This document shows positions 49,971-59,650 of a stretch of 64,000 nucleotides of DNA, piece after piece. Below the pieces are notes generated by a model, which saw only the letters and a list, made by a program, of their open reading frames with translations, did not search any database and was not told where the DNA came from. The stretch spans positions 1,426,001 through 1,490,000 of the forward strand of contig OX638344.1 of NCBI GenBank assembly GCA_951813555.1. The letters are read 5' to 3'. Each line of letters opens with the position of its first letter. Positions within the stretch are counted from its first letter, which is position 1. Position numbers and translations under genes: made by a program. The stretch is from an uncultured Acidimicrobiales bacterium. GTDB taxonomy: Bacteria; Actinomycetota; Acidimicrobiia; Acidimicrobiales; Bin134.

Positions 49971-50912
49971 GTGTCGGCTGCTATTTCCGCTCGCGGTTTG
50001 CGCCGCACCTATGGCGAAGTAGTGGCGGTTGACTCGCTCGATCTGGAGGTCGCCGCCGGAGAGGTCTACGGATTCCTGGGGCCAAACGGCGCGGGCAAGT
50101 CCACGGTGGTGCGGATGCTGTGCACCCTTGCTTCGTTGACCGCGGGGTCAGCCTCGGTGGCGGGCTACGACGTTGGCGTCCAGGGCGACCTAGTGCGCCT
50201 CAGCATCGGAGTGGCTCTTCAAGATGCCGCCCTCGACGGCAAGCTCACCGGGCGGGAGACGCTTATGCTGCAAGGCCGCTACTACGGCTTGGAGCGGCCA
50301 GATATCGAGACCCGCATTGAGGAGCTGGCCCCCCTGCTGGAGATGGATGCCATCGACCGGCGGGTGTCCACCTACTCGGGGGGAATGAAGCGCCGATTGG
50401 ATTTGGCCGCGGCGCTGATGCACAACCCCGAGGTTTTGTTTCTAGACGAGCCCACCACCGGTCTCGACCCCATCAGCCGGGCAGTGGTGTGGGAGCAGGT
50501 CCGGCGCTTGAACCGAGACCTGGGCATGACCATCTTTCTAACCACCCAGTACCTGGAGGAGGCCGACGCGCTGACCCACCGGGTGGGCATCTTGGACCAT
50601 GGCCGACTGGTGGCCGAGGGCACGCCCGATGAGCTGAAGCGAACGGTGGGCTCCGACGTGGTGGTGGCCCGAGTAGAGGGCGACCCCGATCTGGCCGCTC
50701 AGGCCATCGGCCGCGTGCCGGGCATCAGCCATATCGAGGTGTACGGCAACGAGGTCAGCGCGGCCACCGGCGACGGGGCCTCGGTGGTCAGCCCAGTCGC
50801 GGTGGCCCTGTCGGCCGCAGGGGTAGTGGTGAGCGATTTGTCCATCCATCCCACCACGCTTGACGACGTGTTCTTGGAGCTCACCGGGGCCCGAATCGAG
50901 GTGGAGGAATGA
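49971..50912 (+). CDS. ABC-2 exporter ATP-binding protein
   Basis: A 313-residue ATPase of DrrA type. Walker A is GFLGPNGAGKST, the signature is YSGGMKRRLDLA, Walker B is VLFLDEPTTGLDP and the switch His is replaced by Gln in TTQYLEEAD, as is usual for DrrA-like members. A C-terminal extension of ~80 residues (VVVARVEGDPDLAAQAIG) is standard. GTG 49971 is the first start after the divergent gene. It is coupled to the permease gene by ATGA. Confidence 0.93.
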   Translation: MSAAISARGLRRTYGEVVAVDSLDLEVAAGEVYGFLGPNGAGKSTVVRMLCTLASLTAGSASVAGYDVGVQGDLVRLSIGVALQDAALDGKLTGRETLMLQGRYYGLERPDIETRIEELAPLLEMDAIDRRVSTYSGGMKRRLDLAAALMHNPEVLFLDEPTTGLDPISRAVVWEQVRRLNRDLGMTIFLTTQYLEEADALTHRVGILDHGRLVAEGTPDELKRTVGSDVVVARVEGDPDLAAQAIGRVPGISHIEVYGNEVSAATGDGASVVSPVAVALSAAGVVVSDLSIHPTTLDDVFLELTGARIEVEE

Positions 50913-51727
50913 GCGAGGCCGCCCTAACCGGCCCGGCAGCCGTTGACGTGATAAGGGCACGCCCGTCGGGGTTCTTCGGCGACATGGCCTCGGTGTCCAG
51001 CCGGGCGCTTCGGCTGTTGCCCCGTGATCTGGAGGCGATCATCCCCGCCATGTTGATCCCGCTGTTCTTCTTGATGGTCACCATTGGGGCCATTCAGAAC
51101 CTGGCCGGTGATGTGGTCTCCGATATCGACTACAAGGCCTTTCAGCTGCCGGTAGCCATCATGACGGCGGTTACCGGCATGTCCCGGGCCAATGCCCTGG
51201 TGATCGACATTGCCGACGGCTACTTCGACCGGCTGCTGATGACTCCAGTCAACCGCTATGCCCTATTGCTGGGGCTGATGGTGGCCGACTTCACGCTGTT
51301 CGTGGTGATGGCTGTGCCGGTGATCGCGGTGGGCTTCGCCATCGGGGTGAGCTTTGGTGCCACCGGGGTGCTGGGCCTGGTGGTGTTCGTGCTGTTCGGC
51401 GCGCTGTGGGGGCTGGCCTTCACCGGTTTCCCCTACGCAATCGCACTGCGCACTGGGAACCCGGGCGCGGTCAACTCCAGCTTCTTGCTGTTCTTCCCGT
51501 TTATGTTCTTGACCACCGCCTGGGTGAGCCGGGAGGTGATGACCGACTGGCTGGCTGCCATCACCTGGTTCAACCCCATGACCTATGCCTTGGAGGGAAT
51601 GCGCTCGCTGTTCTCGGGCTGGGACGGCTGGGCGCTGGGGCGGGCGCTGCTGGCCATTGCCGTGGTGGGACTTCTGGCCCAAACACTGGCCTTCCGGTCA
51701 CTGCGGGGCCGCATTCGCCGAGGGTGA
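50909..51727 (+). CDS. ABC-2 type exporter permease
   Basis: A 272-residue membrane protein with six predicted membrane segments. Visible ABC-2 features are the PRDLEAIIPAMLIPLFFLMV first segment, DGYFDRLLMTPVNRYALLLG coupling region and the C-terminal WFNPMTYALEGMRSL. Together with the upstream ATPase it forms a DrrAB-like exporter for a lipid, drug or polyketide; the cargo is unknown. Confidence 0.92.
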   Translation: MSEAALTGPAAVDVIRARPSGFFGDMASVSSRALRLLPRDLEAIIPAMLIPLFFLMVTIGAIQNLAGDVVSDIDYKAFQLPVAIMTAVTGMSRANALVIDIADGYFDRLLMTPVNRYALLLGLMVADFTLFVVMAVPVIAVGFAIGVSFGATGVLGLVVFVLFGALWGLAFTGFPYAIALRTGNPGAVNSSFLLFFPFMFLTTAWVSREVMTDWLAAITWFNPMTYALEGMRSLFSGWDGWALGRALLAIAVVGLLAQTLAFRSLRGRIRRG

Positions 51728-51786
51728 CTTCTTGCGTGGTTCAGCGGTTTGGGCCGTGGTGGCCGGGGTGAGGCTCGGATAGGCTG

Positions 51787-52416
51787 GTGGCTGTGAGCGA
51801 AACCGTGGAAGCCCAACTGTTCGAAGTCACCGAATCAGCCATTGACAAGGTGCTCGACATCAAGTCGAACGAGGACGACCCCGACGCCCTCGGCCTGCGC
51901 ATCGAGATCACCGGGGTCAGCGGCGCCGACTATACCTACGACCTGGCGTTCGAGGAGGTGGCCGAATGTACCGAGGGCCACCGCCACATCATCACCGGGG
52001 GCCTCACGGTGATGATCCCCGATGAGTCGGTTGAGAATCTGACCGGGGCCACCCTGGACTTGCCCAACAACCCCATGCAGGGCGGGCTGGTGATCCGCAA
52101 CCCCAACAAGCCCGATCTTTTGGCGGGTGCCGATTTGGAGCTATCGGGCACGATCCCCGAGAAGCTCCAGCAGCTATTGGACCAGCACATCAACCCCTCG
52201 CTGGCCTCCCACGGCGGGTTCGCCAACTTGCTGGGGGTGGAGGGGTCCACCGCCTACATCACCATGGGCGGCGGCTGCCAGGGCTGCGCCATGAGCGCGG
52301 CCACCCTGCGGGAAGGCATCACCGTGATGATCACCGAGGCCATCCCCGAGATCACCGAAGTGGTGGACGCCACCGACCATGAGGCCGGCGACAACCCCTA
52401 TTTCGCTCGCGCCTGA
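51787..52416 (+). CDS. nfuA: NfuA-like iron-sulfur carrier protein
   Basis: A 209-residue two-domain protein. The N-terminal ~100 residues are an A-type (IscA/HesB-like) fold that lacks its three Cys (RIEITGVSGADYTYDLAFEE), as in NfuA. The C-terminal NifU domain has the cluster-binding CxxC in MGGGCQGCAMSAATL. NfuA carries [4Fe-4S] clusters to target enzymes. GTG 51787 or GTG 51793 could be the start. A T-run (52422-52427) follows the stop but has no convincing hairpin. Confidence 0.92.
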   Translation: MAVSETVEAQLFEVTESAIDKVLDIKSNEDDPDALGLRIEITGVSGADYTYDLAFEEVAECTEGHRHIITGGLTVMIPDESVENLTGATLDLPNNPMQGGLVIRNPNKPDLLAGADLELSGTIPEKLQQLLDQHINPSLASHGGFANLLGVEGSTAYITMGGGCQGCAMSAATLREGITVMITEAIPEITEVVDATDHEAGDNPYFARA

Positions 52417-52484
52417 TTCTTTTTTCTTCATCTGAAGCACTCGTGGGGTAGGTCCTGTCATCGCGGCCTGAAAGAATGGCACCC

Positions 52485-54182
52485 ATGTTTGATCTGCTTA
52501 TTCGCGGGGGCACTGTTATCGACGGGACCGGGGCGGCGCCGACCGCGGCCGATGTGGCGGTGTCGGGCGGGCGGGTGGCCGCCATCGAGAGCCGTATCGA
52601 TGCCGACGCCGCCGAGGTGATTGATGCCGCGGACCGCTTTGTGGCCCCTGGGTTTGTGGACGTCCACACCCACTACGACGGCCAGGCCACCTGGGATCCG
52701 ATCATGGCTCCCTCAGCGTGGCACGGAGTGACCACCGTGGTGATGGGCAACTGCGGGGTGGGGTTCGCCCCGGCCGATCCCAGCCGCCACGACTGGCTGA
52801 TCGAGCTGATGGAGGGCGTGGAGGATATCCCCGGCGCAGCCCTCCACGAGGGGATCACCTGGCGTTGGGAGACCTTTCCCGAGTACCTCGACGAGCTGGA
52901 GCGGATGGGCCGCACCATCGACGTGGCCGCCCAAGTGCCCCATGGGGCAGTGAGGGCCTACGTGATGGGGGATCGGGGGGCCACTACCGAGTCGGCCACC
53001 GCGGGCGAACTGGCTGAGATGGCCCGCATCGTGGGCGAGGGGACGCAGGCCGGCGCGGTGGCGTTCTCCACCAACCGGCTGCCGATGCACACCTCGCTGT
53101 CGGGGGTGCCGGTGCCGGGGACGTTCGCCGACCACGAAGAGCTGGCCGCCATCATGGGCGCGCTCGATGGCCAGTCGCTGGTGGAGGTGGTACCAGCCGG
53201 CTCGATGGGGGAGGATCCCGACGCCCCCATCCGAGAGGTGGAGCTGTACCGGCGGCTCAGCTTGGAGACTGGCCGGGCCATCACCTTCACCATGATCCAG
53301 GTCCACGTCAACCCCGGACAATGGCGCCAGCAGATGGACATTGTTGAGCGGGCCAACGCCGAGGGGGCCAAGCTGGTGCCCCAGGTGCAGGGCCGCCCCG
53401 GCGGGCTGTTGGCCGGATGGGACCAGTTCAACCCGTTCAAGAAGCGGCCCACTTATCAGCCGCTCGACCGCCTGCCGCTGGAGGAGCGACTAGTAGAGCT
53501 GCGCCGCCCCGACGTGCGGTCCGCCATCTTGGCCGAGGACATCCCCGGCGATCCGGCCATGGGCATCTTGCGCCACTCGCTGCACGCCACATTCCCATTC
53601 GACGGCGGCCCGGTATTCGAGCCCGACCCGTCGGAATCGGTTGCGGCCGTGGCTGATCGCACTGGGGCCGACGTGATCGAGATGGTGTACGACTTGATGT
53701 GCGAGCGGGGGATGCTCCAGGTGTTCTTCAGCGGCTATCGCCACGGCGATCTGGAAGACCTGCGGGAGATGATGGTGCATCCCATGACCGTGGTGGGGCT
53801 GGCCGACGGCGGGGCCCATTGCAGCGTGATCTCCGACGCCAGCCTGCCTACCTACATGCTCCAGCACTGGGTGCGCGACCGGCAGCGGGGGCCGAAGCTG
53901 TCCATCGCCGAGGCAGTGAAGATGCTCACCTCTGAGCCGGCCGAGCTGTACGGCTTTGACGATCGGGGAGTGCTGGCGGTGGGCAAGAGGGCCGATGTAA
54001 ACGTGATCGACCTAGACGGCATGCGCCTGCATCTGCCCGAAGTAGTGGGCGATCTGCCCACCGGCGCCTGCCGCCTCCTCCAATCCGCCGAGGGTTATGA
54101 CGCCACCGTCTGCGCCGGCCAGGTCACCTTCCGGAGCGGCCAACCTACCGGGGCCCGCCCCGGCACCCTCATCCGCAGTTAG
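52485..54182 (+). CDS. N-acyl-D-amino-acid deacylase-like amidohydrolase
   Basis: A 565-residue metal-dependent hydrolase. The HxH metal motif is [11 protein letters not shown] near residue 61, followed by [12 protein letters not shown] with the conserved Cys, and the later metal Asp in LADGGAHCS. The N-terminal [10 protein letters not shown] and C-terminal [14 protein letters not shown] form the composite beta domain. The family includes D-aminoacylases and other imide/amide hydrolases; in actinobacteria many are uncharacterised. ATG 52485 fits the first strand; ATG 52476 adds three residues. Confidence 0.88.
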   Translation: MFDLLIRGGTVIDGTGAAPTAADVAVSGGRVAAIESRIDADAAEVIDAADRFVAPGFVDVHTHYDGQATWDPIMAPSAWHGVTTVVMGNCGVGFAPADPSRHDWLIELMEGVEDIPGAALHEGITWRWETFPEYLDELERMGRTIDVAAQVPHGAVRAYVMGDRGATTESATAGELAEMARIVGEGTQAGAVAFSTNRLPMHTSLSGVPVPGTFADHEELAAIMGALDGQSLVEVVPAGSMGEDPDAPIREVELYRRLSLETGRAITFTMIQVHVNPGQWRQQMDIVERANAEGAKLVPQVQGRPGGLLAGWDQFNPFKKRPTYQPLDRLPLEERLVELRRPDVRSAILAEDIPGDPAMGILRHSLHATFPFDGGPVFEPDPSESVAAVADRTGADVIEMVYDLMCERGMLQVFFSGYRHGDLEDLREMMVHPMTVVGLADGGAHCSVISDASLPTYMLQHWVRDRQRGPKLSIAEAVKMLTSEPAELYGFDDRGVLAVGKRADVNVIDLDGMRLHLPEVVGDLPTGACRLLQSAEGYDATVCAGQVTFRSGQPTGARPGTLIRS

Positions 54183-54211
54183 CTGCTTCTCCTCGAGCGA
54201 CGAGCACCGAG

Positions 54212-56965
54212 GTGGCTGTGAGAGGCCCTACATGCCTGGGCCGAAGCGTCTTAGTCGGTTTGGGCCAGGAGGCACCTGAAGAGTGGAGGGATTGCCGACG
54301 GCTGACGGTTCGCACTGGTGAATTCGACCCTCAGGTTGGGCGGGAGCTGAGGAGGGCCTGGGTAGAGCGCGATCCGCTGGTATTCGAGGTGGACGGCGAG
54401 CTGCCTCCATCAGAACCGGTGATGCATGCGCAGTGGTGGGACCTCAAACCGGGATTGACCATGCCCGCTGAGGTTCTGCGCCATCTGCTGCTTGCGAATA
54501 CCGTGGACTGTCGCGACCTCGAGCAGCCGCGGTTCGAGCCGAGCGAGCGGGCGCTGGACGTGGGGGCGCGATTGGCGGCTGCCGGCGAGCCGGGAGATGT
54601 GACAACCGATGCCGGGCCAATTTGGTGCGACGGCGGCCCGTTCAACGTGTTCGAGTTGGCGGATCTCGGAACAGGGGCCGTCGGGGCGGTTCCGGCGGCG
54701 AACTTGGCGGTGGGCAGCCTGGCGCCGCTGACTCCAACCCCACCCCGGGCCGATCTGGCCGAAGACCAACGATCCGCCGTCAGCCACTTAGGCGGGGCGG
54801 CCAACATCGTGGCCCCGGCCGGTTCGGGCAAGACCCGGGTGCTCACCGAACGGGCCCGGTACCTGGTGCGCGACCTCAGCGTGGATCCCCGAGCCGTATG
54901 CCTGGTGGCGTTCAACGTGAGAGCCCGAGCGGAGATGCAAGAGCGCACCGCTGATCTACCCGGCCTTGAGGTGCGAACCCTGAACAGTTTGGCGCTGGCC
55001 GTCTGCAACGGCACCGGCCCGTTTGCCCGCCCCGGAGACCACGGCCGGGTGGAGGTGGTGGACGAGCGGGGGGTGCGGGACCTGCTCGACGGGATGGTGC
55101 CCCGCAAGCGGCGGGCCATGACCGACCAGCTCGCTCCTTGGATTGAGGCGCTGGGCGCGTCCCGACTTGGTTTGCGCAACCCTGTCGAAGTTGAGCGCGA
55201 CTATCACCCCGATGTGCCTGATTTCTCCGTGATCGCGTCCCAATATGTGGATCTGCTCGACGACCGGGGACTGGTGGACTTCGACCAGCAGATCATCCGG
55301 GCCATCGACATCCTGCTGAGCGACCCCGCCGCCCGAGCGGCCGCCCGTCGCACCTGTGGTGTCCTGCTGGTGGACGAGTTCCAAGACCTCACCCCGGCCC
55401 ACCTGTTGCTGGTGAGATTGCTCGCCGGACCACGGTCCGACGTGTTCGGAGTGGGCGACGACGACCAGACCATCTACGGCTACTCCGGTGCCTCCCCGGA
55501 GTGGCTCATCGACTACCACAAGCATTTCCCCGGAGCCGTGCGCCACGGGCTGCACGTGAACTACCGCTGTCCACCCGAGGTGGTGGAAGCAGCATCCAAC
55601 CTGCTCACCCACAACCGCCGCCGCATCGACAAGCAGATCACCGCCGCTCCAGGCCGCGCCCGCCTCGATGGAGGAGACTCGAACTCGGCGATCTCCATGG
55701 AGTCTGCGCCCGACGGTGCGCCGGTGCTGCGCAGGGTCGTTGGATCGCTGCTCGACCGAGGTGCCCGTCCCCAGGATGTGGCTGTGCTGACCAGAGTGAA
55801 CAGCACCCTGCTGGTACCTCAGATCGTGCTGGGCGACATGGGAGTGCCGTCCAATCAGCCGGTGGGCCGCCTGTTCTTGGAGCGCACGGGCGTGGCCGCC
55901 GCGCTGGCCTGGCTCGACATCGCCACCGCTTCCGAGCGCGACCTGCCGGCCCGGGCGCTTTCGGACGCGGCCCGCCGCCCACCCCGGGGCATTTCCCCCC
56001 GAGTCATCGAGTGGATCGCCGAGCAGCAGAGCATCTCGCAGATCAAAGCCCTGGCGGGTCGGATCAAAGACGAGCGGTCTTCCAAGAAGGTGGATGAGTT
56101 TGCCGACGACATCGAGATGCTGCGGTCAAGATTCAAGAAGGCAAACGGAGATGTCACCACCCGATCGTTGTTGGAGACTGTGCGAGACGAGATGGGTCTC
56201 GGCGGCAGCCTGGACACCCGGTTGGACGCATCCCGCCGCTCCGTCGACCGCTCGGCTCACGGCGATGATCTGCGGGCACTCATCTCGGTAGCCCACCTGC
56301 ATCCCGACCCGACCGATTTTCGGAGATGGCTGTTCGACCGGCTTTCGGACGGGTTTGAGGGGGAGGGCAGCGGCCGCGGTGTGCAATTGGCCACAGTCCA
56401 CCGGGTGAAGGGCCGAGAGTGGCCCCACGTGATCGTTTACGAGGCGTCGAAAGGGTTGATGCCCCACCGCCTGGCCGGCGATCTAGAGGAAGAGCGACGG
56501 GTGTTTCACGTGGCCATTACCCGGTGCTCGCAATCGGTGACCCTCGTATGCGGCGACCCGCCCACCGACTTTCGAGGCGAGCTCTCCACTCGCTACCAGC
56601 CTCCTCCCGAGCCAGACCCGAGGGAAACGACAGACCTGCTAACACCTCCAGTAATGGTCGGTTCAGCCCAATCGTCGATACCGGCGACAGCAGCCGATCC
56701 GTCCAAGCGCCCCAGAGCCGAGCCTCCCACCGACCCGGTGGGCGCGGCCGCGTTCGAAGCCCTGAAGGCCTGGCGGCTGGAGCGCAGCCGCTCCGACAAC
56801 GTGCCCGCCTACATCGTGTTCAGCAATGCCACCCTCATCGAGCTGGCCACCCGCCGCCCCACCACCGACGCCGAGCTGCGGGCCATATCAGGAATCGGCC
56901 CGGCCAAGCTGGCCGCTTACGGAGAAGCGGTCAAGGAAGTACTTACCCAGTACGTCAAGACTTAG
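54212..56965 (+). CDS. UvrD/Rep-family helicase with long N-terminal domain and HRDC end
   Basis: A 917-residue SF1A helicase. The motor starts late: the Q motif LAEDQRSAVSHL and Walker A IVAPAGSGKTRV lie near residue 190-210. Walker B is LLVDEFQDLTP, motif III FGVGDDDQTIYGY, motif V VQLATVHRVKGREW, motif VI RRVFHVAITRCSQ. The last ~75 residues are an HRDC domain (ISGIGPAKLAAYG). The first ~185 residues (VFEVDGELPPSEPVMHAQWW) are not part of known UvrD1/UvrD2 and I cannot assign them. Overall it resembles actinobacterial UvrD2 with an added domain. GTG 54212 start is tentative. It overlaps the convergent dxs by 11 bp. Confidence 0.86.
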   Translation: MAVRGPTCLGRSVLVGLGQEAPEEWRDCRRLTVRTGEFDPQVGRELRRAWVERDPLVFEVDGELPPSEPVMHAQWWDLKPGLTMPAEVLRHLLLANTVDCRDLEQPRFEPSERALDVGARLAAAGEPGDVTTDAGPIWCDGGPFNVFELADLGTGAVGAVPAANLAVGSLAPLTPTPPRADLAEDQRSAVSHLGGAANIVAPAGSGKTRVLTERARYLVRDLSVDPRAVCLVAFNVRARAEMQERTADLPGLEVRTLNSLALAVCNGTGPFARPGDHGRVEVVDERGVRDLLDGMVPRKRRAMTDQLAPWIEALGASRLGLRNPVEVERDYHPDVPDFSVIASQYVDLLDDRGLVDFDQQIIRAIDILLSDPAARAAARRTCGVLLVDEFQDLTPAHLLLVRLLAGPRSDVFGVGDDDQTIYGYSGASPEWLIDYHKHFPGAVRHGLHVNYRCPPEVVEAASNLLTHNRRRIDKQITAAPGRARLDGGDSNSAISMESAPDGAPVLRRVVGSLLDRGARPQDVAVLTRVNSTLLVPQIVLGDMGVPSNQPVGRLFLERTGVAAALAWLDIATASERDLPARALSDAARRPPRGISPRVIEWIAEQQSISQIKALAGRIKDERSSKKVDEFADDIEMLRSRFKKANGDVTTRSLLETVRDEMGLGGSLDTRLDASRRSVDRSAHGDDLRALISVAHLHPDPTDFRRWLFDRLSDGFEGEGSGRGVQLATVHRVKGREWPHVIVYEASKGLMPHRLAGDLEEERRVFHVAITRCSQSVTLVCGDPPTDFRGELSTRYQPPPEPDPRETTDLLTPPVMVGSAQSSIPATAADPSKRPRAEPPTDPVGAAAFEALKAWRLERSRSDNVPAYIVFSNATLIELATRRPTTDAELRAISGIGPAKLAAYGEAVKEVLTQYVKT

Positions 56966-58808
56966 TGGAAAGCGCTTCTCGGGCGGTGTTGGCGATGCCG
57001 GCGGGGTCGAGGCCGCAGTCGGCGAGGATCTGGTCGGGCACTCCCTGGGGGATGTACTCGTTGGGCACGCCCAGTACCCGGATGGTCGGGGCCGGGCCGT
57101 CGCGCTCAGTGAGCAGCAGGCGCTCGGCCACTGAGCTGCCCGCACCGCCCTCTCGCCAACCGTCTTCCATGGTCACCACCGCCCGATGTCCGGCAGCGTG
57201 GGTCAGCATGTCCTCGTCAAGGGGTTTGACGCAGCGGACGTCCCACACGGTGGTCGACACACCGTCGGCCTCCAGGAGCTCGGCGGCTTCTTGGGCATTG
57301 GCCAGCATCTTGCCCACTGCCAGCAGACACACGTCGGTGCCCTCTTTGATCTTGCGGCCCTTGAGTCCATGACCCACCTCGTCTTCGGCCACCGAAGGTG
57401 CGGCGGTCTTGGACCACCGCACGGCCACCGGACCGGTGGTGATCTCCAAGGCGTCGTGGAGCATCTGCTGGATCTCCTGATATGACGACGGTGCCAGCAC
57501 GGTCATACCGGGAATCTTGGTGAGCAGCACCATGTCGAGCACGCCGTGGTGCGACGGACCGTCGTCGCCGGTGATGCCCGCTCGGTCGAGACAGAACACC
57601 ACTGGCTGGCCGTGCAATCCCACATCGAGGTTCACCTGGTCGATGGCCCGAGTCAAAAAGGTGGAATAGATGGCAACCACCGGGCGAAGTCCGCCCATGG
57701 CCATACCGGCCGCCGCGGTCACCGCGTGCTGCTCGGCGATGCCGACGTCGAAGCACCGCTCGGGGAACCGCTCGGCGAACGGCAACAGCCCGGTGGAATC
57801 GGGCATGGCCGCGGTGATGGCCACCATCTCGGGTCGAGCCTCAGCCTCTTTGATCATGGCCTCGGTGAACGCCTCGGTGTAGCTCCCCGGCTTCGACTTC
57901 GACATGTCGTGCATGTTCTTGACCGGGTCGTTCTCGGCCGGCGCGTATCCCCGGCCCTTCTGGGTGAGCACATGCACCAAACAGGGGCCCTCCAGATGGG
58001 ACACCCGGCTGAACACCCTCTCCAGCTTGCCCAGGTCGTGGCCGTCGAACGGGCCGAAGTAGTTGATGCCCAGCTCATCGAAGAACGTGCGGGGCTCAAC
58101 CATCTCCCGCACCGCAGCCTTGGTGGCCCCGAGGGCTCGACCGGCCAGATCGCCCACCCAGGGGATGTCCTTCAGAACTTTGCGAATCTGATTGTCGGTG
58201 CGCACATATCGGGGGTCCATACGAACCCGCAGCAGGCTTTCCGACAGACGGGAGACGGTGGGGGCGTAGGAGCGCCCGTTGTCGTTGAGCACGATGGTCA
58301 CGTCGCAGCCCGAGTGTCCGATGTTGTTGAGACCCTCGAAGGCCACCCCCCCGGTGAGGGATCCGTCGCCCACCACGGCGATTACCCGGCGCTGTTCGCC
58401 ACCGGACGCCTGTTGGGCCGTGGCCAATCCGTGGGCATAGCTCAACACGGTGGAGGCGTGGCTGTTCTCAATCCAGTCGTGGGGGGACTCCTCGCGACTC
58501 GGATATCCCGACAGACCCCCCGGCTTGCGAAGTGTTGTGAACTGGTCGGTCCGCCCCGTCAGCATCTTGTGCACGTAGGCCTGGTGGCCGGTGTCCCACA
58601 AGATGATGTCCCGGGGCGAATCGAACACCAGATGAAGGGCCAGTGTCAGCTCCACCACGCCCAAGTTGGAACCCAGATGGCCTCCATGTGTGTTGACCGT
58701 TTCGACGATGAACTCGCGGATTTCTTCGGACAACTCAGTCAATTCCTCGTCGCCCAACCGGCGCAGATCGGCCGGACAGGTGATCTTCTCAAGATGGTTG
58801 GTGTCCAC
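56955..58808 (-). CDS. dxs: 1-deoxy-D-xylulose-5-phosphate synthase
   Basis: A 617-residue ThDP enzyme, the first step of the MEP isoprenoid pathway (pyruvate plus glyceraldehyde-3-phosphate). Visible are the N-terminal GGHLGSNLGVVELTLALH, IILWDTGHQAYVHKMLTGR, the ThDP-binding VGDGSLTGGVAFEGLN and the transketolase-middle DVGIAEQHAVTAAAGMA with the catalytic Glu. GTG 58808 is the start because a GGAGGG ribosome-site-like stretch lies just before it and the family N-terminus follows; the frame continues upstream into the PAP2 gene as a shadow. It is last in a three-gene run with two membrane lipid genes. Confidence 0.95.
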   Translation of the reverse strand: MDTNHLEKITCPADLRRLGDEELTELSEEIREFIVETVNTHGGHLGSNLGVVELTLALHLVFDSPRDIILWDTGHQAYVHKMLTGRTDQFTTLRKPGGLSGYPSREESPHDWIENSHASTVLSYAHGLATAQQASGGEQRRVIAVVGDGSLTGGVAFEGLNNIGHSGCDVTIVLNDNGRSYAPTVSRLSESLLRVRMDPRYVRTDNQIRKVLKDIPWVGDLAGRALGATKAAVREMVEPRTFFDELGINYFGPFDGHDLGKLERVFSRVSHLEGPCLVHVLTQKGRGYAPAENDPVKNMHDMSKSKPGSYTEAFTEAMIKEAEARPEMVAITAAMPDSTGLLPFAERFPERCFDVGIAEQHAVTAAAGMAMGGLRPVVAIYSTFLTRAIDQVNLDVGLHGQPVVFCLDRAGITGDDGPSHHGVLDMVLLTKIPGMTVLAPSSYQEIQQMLHDALEITTGPVAVRWSKTAAPSVAEDEVGHGLKGRKIKEGTDVCLLAVGKMLANAQEAAELLEADGVSTTVWDVRCVKPLDEDMLTHAAGHRAVVTMEDGWREGGAGSSVAERLLLTERDGPAPTIRVLGVPNEYIPQGVPDQILADCGLDPAGIANTAREALSTKS

Positions 58809-58837
58809 GTCCCTCCAAGAATGCTGGGGACTAAAGG

Positions 58838-59620
58838 TTACTCGCGGTCTCGCCACGTGTGGTAGCCCCAGGCCGCCACCCAGCCCACTCCCAGCGCCCC
58901 CAGCCCGCCCGCGGCGTCGATCCAGTAGTGGTTGGCGGTCACCACGATGGCGAACAGGGTGAGCCAGGGGTAGGCGGCGATGGCCAATTTGCCGGCCGGG
59001 TTCACCAAGTGCTTGCGCAGCGCCAGATAGCACCACATGGCCCAGGCGAAGTGCAGGCTGGGCATGGCGGCGTACTGGTTGGAGAGCGTTTCGGCCGCGC
59101 CCGAGGTGAACGACCAAAGTCCGCCCAGGTCGGTCACCGTGTCGACGTACCCGGTTTCGGGCAGGTCGCCGCCGTAGCGGCCGCCCACCGACAGCAGACG
59201 GGGGGGCATAAGCGGGAACAGCGCGAATCCCACCAGGGCCGACCCGGTGGTCAACAGCCCGGTGGTGCGCCAGAACGGGTAGTGCCGGGGGAGGCGCCAG
59301 TAGAGCCAGATGAGGGTGAAGGCGGTGACCGCGAAGTGGAATAGCCCGTAGAAGAGGTTCCAGAATTGGATGAACGCCACCCATCCGATGAAGAGGTCTT
59401 GGAGGTCGCGCTCGAAGTACAGCCCGATGCTGCGCTCCCAGTCGATCACCAGCTCAGCGTTGGCCTGCGCCTTGGCCGGTTCCACCGCGGCGGACCCGAA
59501 CTGGTTTCGCACCCACGAGTAGATGCCGTAGAACGCGCCGATGACGGCCAACTCCAGATACCACCGGGGCCGGGTGCGGCTCTTGGGTTGTGAACCTGGT
59601 TTCAGAGCGGACAGCTTCAT
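58838..59620 (-). CDS. PAP2-superfamily membrane phosphatase (AUR1-like)
   Basis: A 260-residue protein with six predicted membrane segments. The active-site parts are YAAMPSLHFAWAMW and VTANHYWIDAAGG (two His), typical of the PAP2_3/AUR1 branch, which includes inositol-phosphorylceramide synthases and lipid phosphatases. It may dephosphorylate a polyprenyl or phospholipid, or transfer a head group. It lies 29 bp upstream of dxs and 30 bp downstream of an LPG-synthase-TM-like gene. Confidence 0.85.
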   Translation of the reverse strand: MKLSALKPGSQPKSRTRPRWYLELAVIGAFYGIYSWVRNQFGSAAVEPAKAQANAELVIDWERSIGLYFERDLQDLFIGWVAFIQFWNLFYGLFHFAVTAFTLIWLYWRLPRHYPFWRTTGLLTTGSALVGFALFPLMPPRLLSVGGRYGGDLPETGYVDTVTDLGGLWSFTSGAAETLSNQYAAMPSLHFAWAMWCYLALRKHLVNPAGKLAIAAYPWLTLFAIVVTANHYWIDAAGGLGALGVGWVAAWGYHTWRDRE

Positions 59621-59650
59621 GTCGGATTGAAGTCGAGATGCCAGCCGTGG

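Noticed and set aside
52417..52440. T-run after nfuA as an intrinsic terminator
   Set aside because: The T-run is present but no stable GC hairpin directly precedes it; a small CTTCA/TGAAG palindrome follows instead of preceding.
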